Below, in pieces: positions 8,674-17,661 of a DNA stretch of 64,000 nucleotides. The DNA comes from Victivallaceae bacterium. Lineage in GTDB: Bacteria > Verrucomicrobiota > Lentisphaeria > Victivallales > Victivallaceae. The DNA is taken from assembly GCA_024405735.1 (NCBI GenBank), contig JAKSOF010000009.1, positions 40,843 through 104,842 of the forward strand, written 5' to 3'. A program made the translations under genes and the position numbers. Numbering within the stretch: the first letter of the stretch is position 1; every line of letters begins with the position of its first letter. The notes below the pieces were generated by a model. That model was not told the DNA's origin, did no database searches, and saw only the letters and a list, made by a program, of their open reading frames with translations.

Positions 8674-10092
8674 CTATTTCGGGTTGACGAGGTAGCGCAT
8701 ACCGCGCGTAACGCCGGGCTGAAGCAAAAGCCACGGCGTCGCGATCCCGCAACGGCGGCAGAGAAGTTTCCGGTAGGCGTAGAGGAGGATCGCGAAACTG
8801 ACCACGGCGACAAGCGCCCACGAAACGGGGTAGGAAACAAGCAAAGTTTCCATCGTCGGGCGGCGCGGCAAAATCACTTTGACGTACCATATCCGGAAAC
8901 CGCACGCCCCGATCAGAGTGACCGTCATCGCCGTCAGCGAATACCCCAGACTGCGCAACCCGCCGCTGGAAACATCCATCAGCGGACAGAGCATATAGGC
9001 GACAAAAAGCATTTTCATACGCAAAAATCCCCACGCGATGACTTCGGGATCGTTGGAAAATGCGCCGAGCAGCGATTCTCCGGCGAGGTAACAGCCGATG
9101 CCGATCACGCCGCAGGAAAGCACGCCCCACAAATAACACCAGCCGAGACTCGACAAAATGCGTTTGAATTTGCCGCCGCCGAGATTCTGCGCGACGAAAC
9201 TCAACGCCGTCTGGTGATAACTGAATGAGCCGACGTAAACAAATCCCTCCAAACCGAGCGCAGCGGTCGTCCCCGCGATCGCGGCGGGACCGAAAGTGTT
9301 GATCGCCGACTGGATGATGATGTTGGACAGCGCAAAGCCGGAACTCTGCACGGCGGCGGGAACCCCGAGTTGCAAAATCTCGGTAAAGATTTTCCGGTCG
9401 AAAACAAGGTGTTTCAGCGACAGCGCATAATTTTCGCGGCACTTCAAAAGCGTCCGGCAAATCAGCGACGCCGCAATGAGATGCGACGACGCCGTCGCCA
9501 ATGCCACCCCCGCGACGTCCAGTTTGAAAATCAATACGAAAATCAGATTGAGTCCGACATTGACGATACCGGCGGCGATCAGAAAGTACAGCGGCCGCCG
9601 CGTGTCTCCGACGGCGCGCAAGATCGCGCACCCGAAATTATAGAGCATGATAAAGGGGATCGCGCAAAAACAGATGCGGATGTAAATGCAACTCAGCGGC
9701 AGAATTTCTTCCGGCGTTTTCATCCATTGCAAAATCGGTTTCGCCGCAAACAATCCCGCGATCATCAGCAATATCCCGCCCGCCAAAGCGAGCAACATCG
9801 TCGTCGGCACCGCCTTTTTCATCAAATCGGGGCGTTTTTCGCCGAAAGCACGAGCGACAATGATGTTACTGCCGATCGCAAGTCCGCAAAAGACGTTGAT
9901 CGCCAGACTGTTGAGATTCATCGTCGCCCCGATCGCCGCCAGGGAACGGTGATGCGAAAAATGACCGATGACGACAAGATCCGCCGCGTTGAAAAGCAAC
10001 TGTAATATATACGTCGCCATCAACGGTACGGCAAAAAGCAGGATCTTGCCCGCCAACGGGCCGCGGCACATGTCGATTTCGTATTTGTTCAT
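8674..10092 (-). CDS. MATE family multidrug/oligosaccharide exporter
   Basis: 472 residues with about 12 hydrophobic helices in two similar halves. MATE-like features include LMATYILQLLFNAADLVVIG at the N-terminus, GAxxNLNSLAINV, and the mirrored VPAAVQSSGFALSNIIIQ in the second half. These exchange Na+ or H+ for drugs or other cations; substrate unknown. The ATG at 10092 has no ribosome site. Its promoter -10 box ends only 7 bases upstream, implying a leaderless mRNA. Confidence 0.9.
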   Translation of the reverse strand: MNKYEIDMCRGPLAGKILLFAVPLMATYILQLLFNAADLVVIGHFSHHRSLAAIGATMNLNSLAINVFCGLAIGSNIIVARAFGEKRPDLMKKAVPTTMLLALAGGILLMIAGLFAAKPILQWMKTPEEILPLSCIYIRICFCAIPFIMLYNFGCAILRAVGDTRRPLYFLIAAGIVNVGLNLIFVLIFKLDVAGVALATASSHLIAASLICRTLLKCRENYALSLKHLVFDRKIFTEILQLGVPAAVQSSGFALSNIIIQSAINTFGPAAIAGTTAALGLEGFVYVGSFSYHQTALSFVAQNLGGGKFKRILSSLGWCYLWGVLSCGVIGIGCYLAGESLLGAFSNDPEVIAWGFLRMKMLFVAYMLCPLMDVSSGGLRSLGYSLTAMTVTLIGACGFRIWYVKVILPRRPTMETLLVSYPVSWALVAVVSFAILLYAYRKLLCRRCGIATPWLLLQPGVTRGMRYLVNPK

Positions 10093-10099
10093 AATGTAT

Positions 10100-10128
10100 A
10101 ATATACAGCAGATCAGAGGCGATGACAA
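10100..10128 (-). promoter_or_regulatory. Promoter of the MATE gene, predicting a leaderless transcript
   Basis: TTGTCA and TATATT with a 17-base spacer. The expected start of transcription (about 10092-10094) coincides with the ATG at 10092. Confidence 0.55.
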
Positions 10129-10523
10129 ATCGGAAAAGTTTAAAATTTAACGCTTAGGCATAGTGCATCGCCCATCGGACAGTCGGGCGGGCGGGCGGCT
10201 TGTCACGGCGTAGCCCGCAGGGCGAAGACGGAAGCATTAGCCCGCGTGGGACGCATCTTTTTTTGCAGTAACAAACAGACGAGCCCGCTGAGATTTGCGG
10301 AAATATTCGTCGGGAGTACGATAAAAGCGTCAGTCCGCAAATATCTGCGGAAAGTACAAACCCCCGCCCTTGGCGGGTTGAGGGGAGTTGCAGAGGGGGG
10401 GCGAAACAAGCCCCCTCTGAATGAAACACCGCATAACGTCCGATAAGCGAGAGGGCTCACGCCGCCCCTCTCGCACTCACCCCAGGCGCCCGCTTACGCG
10501 GGATTTTTAAGCGCTGCGCGCAA
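10129..10523. other. Non-coding stretch with serial hairpins
   Basis: No credible gene. It contains several inverted repeats in a row: TCCGCA/TGCGGA near 10335, a short CCCGCC/GGCGGG near 10367, GAGGGGG/CCCCCTC near 10395-10420, GCGAGAGG/CCTCTCGC near 10446-10473 and a CCCGC/GCGGG hairpin near 10490. Low codon-like character and overlapping short reading frames argue against translation. Possibly a structured repeat or transcript end region. Confidence 0.5.
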
Positions 10524-11066
10524 TTATTTTTTTAAGAGAGCCATTACGGCATCGGCGATGTCGGACGCTTCCGCCATACGTCCTTCGCCGGGCGCGCCGC
10601 AGGCGACACGGCCGTTGACGGGACCGCAAAAAGAAACCCCGCGCCGCTTCAGCACGGCGATATTTTCCCGGCAGGCGGCGTGAAGCCACATCTGGGGATT
10701 CATCGCGGGGGCGAGAAGCGTTTTACCGTTGAATGTCGCGGCAAAGGTCGTCAAAGCGTCATCGGCGATACCGTAAGTGTATTTCGCAATGAAGTCGGCG
10801 GAAGCGGGGGCGACGACAAAAATATCGGCGACGTCGGCAAGCGAAACGTGACCGGGACGCCAATTGTCGTTTTCCCAGAGGGAAACGAGCACATCCTGCT
10901 GACTTAAGGTACGGAAAGTAAGCGGCGTGACAAAACGTGCGGCGTTTTCCGTCATCACGACGTGGACTTCGCAATCATTTTGGACGAGGCGGCTGCATAA
11001 TTCGGCGCTTTTATAAGCGGCGATGCCGCCCGTGACGCCGAGAACGATGACGGGATTTTTTTTCAT
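10524..11066 (-). CDS. coaC: Stand-alone phosphopantothenoylcysteine decarboxylase (CoaC) flavoprotein
   Basis: 180 residues, only the N-terminal half of the usual CoaBC fusion. CoaC signatures are present: GVTGGIAAYK at the N-terminus, active-site histidine in GHVSLADVAD, APASADFIAK (PASANT-like), PAMNPQMW, and ACGAPGEGRM with the catalytic cysteine. It decarboxylates 4'-phospho-N-pantothenoylcysteine in CoA synthesis. No CoaB ligase is in the window. It overlaps gmk by ATGA and is last in its operon. Confidence 0.9.
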   Translation of the reverse strand: MKKNPVIVLGVTGGIAAYKSAELCSRLVQNDCEVHVVMTENAARFVTPLTFRTLSQQDVLVSLWENDNWRPGHVSLADVADIFVVAPASADFIAKYTYGIADDALTTFAATFNGKTLLAPAMNPQMWLHAACRENIAVLKRRGVSFCGPVNGRVACGAPGEGRMAEASDIADAVMALLKK

Positions 11067-11680
11067 TGAAACGGATTTCCTTTCACGATCGAAGTACGCA
11101 TACGGAAAACATCAAGCAGTTGATTCAAATCGGCGGCGGCGGTCTCCAGGTCGTCGTTGACGACGAGAAAATCGTAAGTGCGGAATCCGGCAAGTTCATT
11201 TTTGGCGGCGCCGAGGCGAAGCTGGATCTGCTCCTCGTTTTCGCTCTGACGGCCGCGCAGACGTTGCTCCAATACGGCGAGCGACGGAGGGACGATCATC
11301 ACGAAAACGCTTGCGTTTTTCAATTCCTCATCCTTTTCGGCGGCGGCGCGGATCTGTTTTGCACCCTGCAAGTCGATGTCGAGCAAGATGCTTTTGCCCT
11401 GCCGGAGCTGGGCGACGACTTCGCTCTTGAGCGTACCGTAACGGTGGCGGAAAATGCCGGCTTCCTCCAGAAAATCGCCGGCGGCGCTGCGCCGGGCAAA
11501 TTCCTCTTCGGTAAGGAAGTGGTATTCCCGGTCGTTGACTTCGCCGGGACGCGGCGCGCGCGTCGTACAGGAAACGGAAAAGCCCAGTTCGGGGTGGGAA
11601 GCGCGCACCGCTTTGACCAGCGTCGACTTGCCGACGCCGCTCGGTCCTGAAAGCACGATCAGATCACCGCTGAAAATCAT
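11063..11680 (-). CDS. gmk: Guanylate kinase
   Basis: 205 residues. The start at 11680 is fixed by GGAGG 5 bases upstream. It phosphorylates GMP to GDP with ATP. Motifs: P-loop SGPSGVGKST near the N-terminus, the GMP-binding SCTTRAPRPGEVNDREYHF segment and the lid ARRSAAGDFLEEA. It lies between a YkgJ-like gene and coaC with overlapping ends; gmk next to coaBC is a common arrangement. Confidence 0.96.
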   Translation of the reverse strand: MIFSGDLIVLSGPSGVGKSTLVKAVRASHPELGFSVSCTTRAPRPGEVNDREYHFLTEEEFARRSAAGDFLEEAGIFRHRYGTLKSEVVAQLRQGKSILLDIDLQGAKQIRAAAEKDEELKNASVFVMIVPPSLAVLEQRLRGRQSENEEQIQLRLGAAKNELAGFRTYDFLVVNDDLETAAADLNQLLDVFRMRTSIVKGNPFQ

Positions 11681-12035
11681 TTTTACCTCCGGCACAATCT
11701 TTTTCCCACCCCGGATAATTCCAGCGGAGCGGGAAGTCGCGGCACTGCCGCGGTTTGACATCCTGGATCTTACAGCGCGGTCCCGATGCCGTTTCCTCCA
11801 AAAAGCGGCAGGGACGACTTTCCCCGCCCGCGAGCACAAGTTCGCGGCGGTCGGCGGAAAGCGCGACGAAATCTCTCATAAAAACTTCTTCTGCAACGCC
11901 GAGAAACGCGGCGACCGCAACGGCTTCGTCGGGGGTGATGACGACTTCCCCTTCGCGACGGCAGCAGTTGCCGCACCGCTTACAAACAAACGCTCCGGAA
12001 GAAGTTTCTTCCGGAGCCGTCGAGCAATCACTCAT
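11664..12035 (-). CDS. YkgJ-type CxxCxxCC metal-binding protein
   Basis: 123 residues. The cysteine motif FVCKRCGNCC near residues 16-25, plus later cysteines in PCRFLE, CKIQDVKPRQCRDFP, match the YkgJ/UPF0153 zinc- or iron-chelating family. Function is unknown. The gene end overlaps the gmk start by 17 bases and it is preceded 12 bases away by a secreted protein gene, so all four are one operon. Confidence 0.85.
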   Translation of the reverse strand: MSDCSTAPEETSSGAFVCKRCGNCCRREGEVVITPDEAVAVAAFLGVAEEVFMRDFVALSADRRELVLAGGESRPCRFLEETASGPRCKIQDVKPRQCRDFPLRWNYPGWEKDCAGGKNDFQR

Positions 12036-12047
12036 AGAAACCGGAAA

Positions 12048-12617
12048 TTACCGGAAATCGTCAAAAATCAGATCGTCGTTGCGAAGGTCGATCAGGAAAA
12101 ACCCGAGCGCGAGATCCACCCATTCGACGGGATGGATGTAAACGCTTCCGTCGATCCCGAGACCGAGCGCGCCGCCGATCGCCCAGTAGTCGCGCTGACC
12201 TTCAAAGAAATCATAGGTGCGGGTGCGGAAATCCGGCACGCCGAGACGGTCTTCCTGATATTTCTTGACCCACGCGGACCCCTCGTTCATCGAGTAGCTT
12301 TCCTCGCCGACGAAAACACACGACCAGTACCAGAATTCCTCGATGCCGACGCCGATTTGACGGCCGTATTCCTTGGTCGCCTTGCAACTGTATCCGATAC
12401 CGCCGCCCACATCGCAGGCGCGGGTGAACATCAGCCGCCCTTCAACGGTCGGACCGATCCCGAGCGAAACGCTGAAGCAGTCAAGAAGATCGAGGATGCG
12501 GTTGGGCAGATAGAGCGCGACCGCCTCGCCGATGTTGAATTCACGCTCCTGATTTGCCGCGAAAGCCCCGGTAAAGGCGGTGGCGGCGACAGCAAGGATC
12601 AGAAAAAACTTTTTCAT
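12048..12617 (-). CDS. Secreted or outer-membrane hypothetical protein
   Basis: 189 residues from the ATG at 12617, preceded by GGGAGA. A clear signal peptide (KKFFLILAVAATAF, cleavage near AFA) is followed by a mature part rich in Gly and aromatic residues with alternating patterns such as GGGIGY and IGGALGLGIDGSVYI, and ending in Phe-rich ALGFFL. This suggests a small beta-barrel or barrel-associated protein. Segments YLPNRILDLLD and LGIGPTVEGRLM look conserved, but I cannot name the family. First gene of the operon with ykgJ-like, gmk and coaC. Confidence 0.7.
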   Translation of the reverse strand: MKKFFLILAVAATAFTGAFAANQEREFNIGEAVALYLPNRILDLLDCFSVSLGIGPTVEGRLMFTRACDVGGGIGYSCKATKEYGRQIGVGIEEFWYWSCVFVGEESYSMNEGSAWVKKYQEDRLGVPDFRTRTYDFFEGQRDYWAIGGALGLGIDGSVYIHPVEWVDLALGFFLIDLRNDDLIFDDFR

Positions 12618-12663
12618 CCCGATATTCTCCCGTTTTGATGCAATTGTTTGGTTACGATACTTT

Positions 12664-12692
12664 AAACTACAATCTTTTTTTGGATTTTTCAA
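12664..12692 (-). promoter_or_regulatory. Promoter of the secreted protein-ykgJ-gmk-coaC operon
   Basis: TTGAAA and TAGTTT with a 17-base spacer, just after the gltA stop. Confidence 0.45.
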
Positions 12693-12699
12693 GCCCGTT

Positions 12700-14007
12700 T
12701 CAAATAAGAAGCGGATTTTTCGACGCAAAAACGTCGCTCGTCTGCAACGGTTTGCCGACGTAAACCTGCCGCGGGCGGGTGATCTTGGTCTGACTGCCGA
12801 TCATTTCCTGCCAGTGGGCGACCCATCCGGGCAGACGCGCCAGCGCGAACATCGCGGTGAACATATTTTCCGGAATGCCCATCGCCCGGTAGAGGATCCC
12901 GCTGTAGAAATCGACGTTGGGGTAGAGGTGATGGTCGATGAAATAGGGATCTTTGAGCGCGGCTTCCTCGATGCGGTGCGCCACGTCGAGCAAGGGGTCG
13001 CTGTAGTGGATCGTCTTGAGATACTGCTCGCATTCGCGGCGGATGATCGAGGCGCGCGGATCGTAGATCTTGTAGACGCGGTGCCCGAAGCCCATCAACC
13101 GGAAAGGATTGCTCTTGTCCTTTGCCATTTTGATGAATTTATCGACGTCGCCGTCCTCCTGAATGGTGCGGAGCATCTCGATGACCGCCTGATTGGCACC
13201 GCCGTGAAGCGGCCCCGACAAGGCGGAAATCCCGGCGGAGATCGTCGCGTACAAGTTGACCTGCGCGCTGCCGATGACGCGCACGGCGGTCGTCGAGCAA
13301 TTCTGCTCGTGATCGGCGTGCAAAATGAAAAGGATGTTGAGCAACCGCACCGTTTCGGGGCGGATCTGATACGGTTTCACCGGCGAATCGAACATCATAT
13401 TGAGGAAATTCGCGCAGTACGAAAGGTCGTGCCGGGGGTAAACCACCGGTTCGCCGATCGATTTCTTGTAGACGAATGCCGCCATCGTGCGGACGATCGA
13501 AATGACGCGCGCCGTCGCCTGATCGATGTTTTCGACGAGCGATTTGGAATCGACGTTGGGATAAAACGCCGCCATCGCGTTGATCATCGTCGACAAGATG
13601 TGCATCGGATGCGCGTCGTGAGGGAAAAGATCGAAAAAGTGGCGCATATCCTCGTGCATCAGCGAATTGAAATTCAGCAACTGCGAAAAGTTATGCCGCT
13701 CCTCCTCCGTCGGCAGAACGCCGTGGACAAGCAGATAGGCGACGTCGATGAACATCACTTTTTCGACTAACTTTTCAATCGGGATCCCGCGGTAACGCAA
13801 AATTCCGCGCTCCCCGTCGATGTAGGTGATCTTGCTGAAGCAACTGGCGGTATTGCCCAATCCGGGATCGAGCGTCACCAGTTTCGTTTTTTCCCGCAGA
13901 TGCGAGATGTCCAGAGCGCATTCGCCTTCGGTGCCGGTCACGACCGGAAGTTCCACCGATCGGTCGCCGAAAGTCAGCGTTGCGCGGTCGATTTTTTCGT
14001 TGCTCAT
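12700..14007 (-). CDS. gltA: Citrate synthase
   Basis: About 435 residues. Two ATGs are possible: 14016 lies almost against the AAGGA ribosome site, while 14007 is 10 bases away and is preferred. It condenses oxaloacetate with acetyl-CoA. Motifs of type II hexameric citrate synthases are visible: the N-terminal ITYIDGERGILRYRGIPIE, LHADHEQN with an active-site histidine, GPLHGGANQAV, the MGFGHRVYKIYDPRA loop, and a C-terminal GWVAHWQEM. Monocistronic with its own promoter. Confidence 0.96.
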   Translation of the reverse strand: MSNEKIDRATLTFGDRSVELPVVTGTEGECALDISHLREKTKLVTLDPGLGNTASCFSKITYIDGERGILRYRGIPIEKLVEKVMFIDVAYLLVHGVLPTEEERHNFSQLLNFNSLMHEDMRHFFDLFPHDAHPMHILSTMINAMAAFYPNVDSKSLVENIDQATARVISIVRTMAAFVYKKSIGEPVVYPRHDLSYCANFLNMMFDSPVKPYQIRPETVRLLNILFILHADHEQNCSTTAVRVIGSAQVNLYATISAGISALSGPLHGGANQAVIEMLRTIQEDGDVDKFIKMAKDKSNPFRLMGFGHRVYKIYDPRASIIRRECEQYLKTIHYSDPLLDVAHRIEEAALKDPYFIDHHLYPNVDFYSGILYRAMGIPENMFTAMFALARLPGWVAHWQEMIGSQTKITRPRQVYVGKPLQTSDVFASKNPLLI

Positions 14008-14054
14008 CGCATCCATTTCCTTTTAGAAGGTTGATAAATGACATCCAAATCTTT

Positions 14055-14083
14055 AATATATCACAACTTGCGCGATTTTACAA
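14055..14083 (-). promoter_or_regulatory. Promoter of gltA
   Basis: TTGTAA and TATATT with a 17-base spacer, about 40 bases before the start. Confidence 0.6.
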
Positions 14084-14092
14084 ACGCGAAAG

Positions 14093-15469
14093 CTATCGCC
14101 GAAAGCTCTCCGCGAAATCGCTCAGCGAATTGTCGCGCGCCCCCATGATGACGACGGTATCGCCCGGTTTCAGCATCGCCAGAATTTCCGACCGGAGCGT
14201 ATCGCGCGAAGCGACTTCAAAAAAACGCTCCGGATGACGCGCCCGCGCCCGCCAGTCGGAAAGCACTTCGTGCGCCGTCGGCCGGAAACTGGAGGTGCCG
14301 CCCGCATAATAGGGCTCGCACAAATAGAAGCGGTCGTCTTTGCGCAGATCCGCGTCAAGATATTCGAGCAACGTATCGCGCATAAAGCCGAAAGGTCCGT
14401 ACCCGTGAGGCTGATAGACGGCGAAGATCCGCCCCGGCGTGATCTCCCGCATCGCTTCAAGACAGGCGCGGATCTTTTCCGGATTGTGGGCGTAATCGTC
14501 GAAAATTTTCGCACCGCAAGCTGTCGTGCCGTGGCTGTCGCTCCGCCGCCAGACGCCGTCGAAAAATTCAAGCGACTTCAATGCGGCGCCCCTTTCGACG
14601 CCGATCATTTCCAGCATCGCCAGCACGCTCATGGCATTCCATGCGACGTGATGCCCGCTCTGCGGCAAAGCGACTTCCGGCATCCCCGCAATTTTGGCGA
14701 AAGGCCGGTGATCCCGCACCTTGTAAGATTCCAGACGGTAATCGCAATTTTTCCCTTCTCCGAAAACTTTGACCGGCAATTCAGGCGGCAGATACTCTTT
14801 CACCGCTTCAAAAACGTGTTCTTCCACAACGGCGCCGCGACGGGTACGGCTTAAAAAAGTCCCGAAAACGCGCCCGAGTTCCGCGGTGTCGTAGTGGTCG
14901 CACCCCATATTGAGCACGATGGCGTAATCCGCCTGATATTGGAGCAGACTTTTGTCGCTCTCGTCGCTTTCAAAGACCAGAAACTTGCCCGCGCCGCGAT
15001 GATAATTTCCGGCGTTGCCTTCCGTAATGAAACGCTTGACGAGCGCGCCGTTGAGACAATCGGGATCCAGGTTCAGATAATCAAGCGCGCAGGCAAGATA
15101 AGCCGTGACGGAACTCTTGCCGCAACTGCCCGTCACGGCGATCGAAGCACCGGAAAAATTACCGATCAGATCGCGGAGCAATTCCGCGCGGTGGAGCCGC
15201 GGAATGTTTTTTCCTGCGGCGAAATCGGGATTGTCCTCCTCGATCGCGCTCGACCAGACCAGAAAATCGGGATGCGTTTCCTTTACAAAAGAGCCGTCCT
15301 GCGGAAAAATGCGGATCCCCGCCGCTTCCAGCGGAGCAAAGATCCGGCTGTTGGCACGTTGCGCGTAACCGCGGTCACTGCCCGTCACGACATCTCTCTG
15401 CGCCCGGCACATTGCGGCAAGCGCACTCATTCCGATCCCGCCGATCCCGATAAAATGATAATTCGCCAT
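14093..15469 (-). CDS. murC: MurC-like Mur ligase (UDP-N-acetylmuramate--amino acid ligase family)
   Basis: 458 residues; the ATG at 15469 follows AAAGGAG and overlaps the rsmB stop by one base (TGATG). The N-terminal Rossmann motif HFIGIGGIGMSALA is typical of MurC, which adds L-Ala to UDP-MurNAc. The ATP loop is TGSCGKSS (113-120, K118) instead of the usual GTHGKT, and FDDYAHNPEKI replaces DDYGHHP. Family membership is certain. Whether it is the essential MurC, a recycling ligase (Mpl) or a divergent ligase is uncertain. Last gene of the metY-murC operon. Confidence 0.8.
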   Translation of the reverse strand: MANYHFIGIGGIGMSALAAMCRAQRDVVTGSDRGYAQRANSRIFAPLEAAGIRIFPQDGSFVKETHPDFLVWSSAIEEDNPDFAAGKNIPRLHRAELLRDLIGNFSGASIAVTGSCGKSSVTAYLACALDYLNLDPDCLNGALVKRFITEGNAGNYHRGAGKFLVFESDESDKSLLQYQADYAIVLNMGCDHYDTAELGRVFGTFLSRTRRGAVVEEHVFEAVKEYLPPELPVKVFGEGKNCDYRLESYKVRDHRPFAKIAGMPEVALPQSGHHVAWNAMSVLAMLEMIGVERGAALKSLEFFDGVWRRSDSHGTTACGAKIFDDYAHNPEKIRACLEAMREITPGRIFAVYQPHGYGPFGFMRDTLLEYLDADLRKDDRFYLCEPYYAGGTSSFRPTAHEVLSDWRARARHPERFFEVASRDTLRSEILAMLKPGDTVVIMGARDNSLSDFAESFRR

Positions 15470-16668
15470 CACGACTCCTTTCGCCAGATAAAAGCACCCG
15501 CGCCGTCGCGGGTCGCTTCCGGCAAGATGATGCCGCCTGCCATCCGCCGGAAAGCGGGAAAGGCGGCTTCCAGTTTTTCCGCGAGAAAAGTATTTTCCTC
15601 TTCCTCGATACTGCAACTGCTCAACAGGAGTTGTCCTCCCGGCGAAACGAGCGTCGCCGCGTGAAAAAGGATCTCCTGCTGTATCTCAAGCAATTTTTTC
15701 TGCATCACTTCATCGAAACGCCACAACGCATCCGGGCGGCGGCGGAAAACGCCGGTGTTGCTGCACGGCACGTCGGCGACGACAAGATCGTAAACGCCCC
15801 GGACTTTTTGCGCTTCGGAAACGCGGATATTTGCCTTGATTTGGCGCAACGCGAAATTTTCCCGGGTAAGCATCTGCCGCTTTGCCGAAGCGTCAAAGAG
15901 AAAAAGTCCGGCATCCCGATGTAAAATCTGCGCGAGCATCAGCGCCTTGCCGCCCGGCGCGGCGCAAAGATCCGCCGCACTTTGGATCCCGTCGGGATCG
16001 ATCAGGGAAACGGCGAAACTTGCCGCCGGATCCTGAATGTAGATCTTGCCCTCTTTCATCGCGGAAGAAGTCAGCACCTTTGCCGCCGGTGCCGTAAAAA
16101 AGGAAAAGTTTCCGAATCCCGGCAATGTTTTCGAATCCGGAATTGCCGAATCGCCGCATTCCGCACGATAGGAAAACGGCGCTTCCTCAAGAAAAAGCCG
16201 CGTGAGATTTTGCAGGAATTCCGGAGCAAAACGCGCCGACCAGCGACGGAAAATTTCCGGCGGCAACACCTCATTCGGAGCATCGGGAAACGCGCTTTTT
16301 ATTTCAAGCAGACGACGCAAAACCGCGTTGACAAACTTGTCGGCGTGAAATTTTCTGGCGAGATCGACGGCAACGCTCACCGTGATCTCATGCGGCGACG
16401 CCGTCTGAAAGAAGATCCGTGTCGCCGCCGCGCGCAACAAAGCGGCTACTTCCGGGCGCGGCGCGCGCGTAATAAAGGAATTGACGCGCGCGTCAAGCGC
16501 GCGCTTGCGCCGAAAATAAGTGAGCAATAAATGCGCGACGATTTTCCGGAAAGACGCAATTTCTCTCCGGTCGAGATATTCGTCGAGCGTCAGTCGTCCG
16601 GCTTCGATTTCCGCGATACCGGTGGCGGCGGCGCGCAACGATTCCCCGGATACGCCTTCGGGTCTCAT
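15469..16668 (-). CDS. rsmB: RsmB/Sun-type rRNA (cytosine-C5) methyltransferase
   Basis: 399 residues. An N-terminal NusB-like helical domain (about 1-140) precedes a Rossmann methyltransferase domain with SAM loop LCAAPGGKA, DVPCSNTGVFRRRPD carrying one catalytic cysteine, and LLSSCSIEEEEN carrying the other. RsmB methylates C967 of 16S rRNA. The start overlaps the hldD stop by ATGA. It lies within an envelope gene operon. Confidence 0.93.
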   Translation of the reverse strand: MRPEGVSGESLRAAATGIAEIEAGRLTLDEYLDRREIASFRKIVAHLLLTYFRRKRALDARVNSFITRAPRPEVAALLRAAATRIFFQTASPHEITVSVAVDLARKFHADKFVNAVLRRLLEIKSAFPDAPNEVLPPEIFRRWSARFAPEFLQNLTRLFLEEAPFSYRAECGDSAIPDSKTLPGFGNFSFFTAPAAKVLTSSAMKEGKIYIQDPAASFAVSLIDPDGIQSAADLCAAPGGKALMLAQILHRDAGLFLFDASAKRQMLTRENFALRQIKANIRVSEAQKVRGVYDLVVADVPCSNTGVFRRRPDALWRFDEVMQKKLLEIQQEILFHAATLVSPGGQLLLSSCSIEEEENTFLAEKLEAAFPAFRRMAGGIILPEATRDGAGAFIWRKES

Positions 16669-17645
16669 TCGTCGCCCGGACGCTTGCCGGTCATCAAATG
16701 ATTCTGCAGATAATCCGCGACCGCATCGTCGAGCGAAAGCACCGCCTGATCGAAACCGAGCGCGTAGAGCTTATCCATTTCAGCGCAGGTGTAGTACTGG
16801 TAGCGGTCACGCAGACTTTCCGGCATATCGATATATTCGATGTCGACCGGTTTCCCGAGCGCGTGAAACGCCGCCGTCACCAGATGATTCCACGTTTCCG
16901 CCTTGCCGCTGCCGATATTGTACAACCCCGCCGCCTTGGGCGAATTGAAAAGGAACCAGAGCATATTGACCGCGTCTTTCACATAGAGGAAATCGCGCTT
17001 CTGCTCGCCGTCGGCGTAATCGTTGCGGTAACTGCGGAAAAGTTTCATTTTGCCCGTCGACGTGATCTGCTCGTAAGCGCGCAACACGACGGAGCGCATC
17101 TCGTTTTTGTGCGCTTCGTTGGGACCGTAGACATTGGAAAATTTACAGCCGATCAGACGGTCGAAAAGATTGCGGCGTTTCGCCCAGAGATCGAAAAGCT
17201 GTTTGCTGTATCCGTACATATTGAGCGGGCGCAGTTTTTCGATCTCGTTTTCATCGTCGCGGTAGCCGCAACTGCCGTCGCCGTAGGTGGCGCAACTGGA
17301 AGCGTAAATCATTTTGATTTGCCGTTCGACGGCAAACGTCGCCAATTCCGCGGTATAGCGGAAATTGTTGTCAATAAGATAAGTGGCATCGCGTTCCGTC
17401 GTCGAGGAACACGCGCCCAGATGAAAAATACCGTCGATCTTTTTGCCGGCAAAGGCGTTGTCGCGCACCATCGTGCGGAAAACGTCTTTTTCCAGATAGT
17501 CGCTGAATTTCAGCGGCGCAAGATTTTTCCACTTGTCGGAGGTACCGAGATGGTCGACGACGAGGATGTCGTCAATGCCCTCGCGATTGAGTTTCCAGAC
17601 GACCAGACTGCCGATGAGACCGGCACCACCGGTAACAATAAACAT
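16665..17645 (-). CDS. hldD: ADP-L-glycero-D-manno-heptose 6-epimerase
   Basis: 326 residues of the extended SDR family. The NAD-binding motif is GGAGLIGS, and the catalytic Tyr-Lys pair is in YGYSKQLFD. The segments HLGACSSTTE, NVYGPNEAHKNEM and RDFLYVKD are typical of HldD. It performs the last step of ADP-heptose synthesis for the LPS inner core. The heptose-7-P kinase lies at 30.1 kb. Preceded by AAAGGA and 16 bases after lptD. Confidence 0.94.
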   Translation of the reverse strand: MFIVTGGAGLIGSLVVWKLNREGIDDILVVDHLGTSDKWKNLAPLKFSDYLEKDVFRTMVRDNAFAGKKIDGIFHLGACSSTTERDATYLIDNNFRYTAELATFAVERQIKMIYASSCATYGDGSCGYRDDENEIEKLRPLNMYGYSKQLFDLWAKRRNLFDRLIGCKFSNVYGPNEAHKNEMRSVVLRAYEQITSTGKMKLFRSYRNDYADGEQKRDFLYVKDAVNMLWFLFNSPKAAGLYNIGSGKAETWNHLVTAAFHALGKPVDIEYIDMPESLRDRYQYYTCAEMDKLYALGFDQAVLSLDDAVADYLQNHLMTGKRPGDE

Positions 17646-17661
17646 AACAAACTATCCTTTT

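Noticed and set aside
10154..10460. Small minus-strand proteins between MATE and coaC
   Set aside because: Two overlapping frames share the same DNA and run through hairpin arms; composition is not protein-like.
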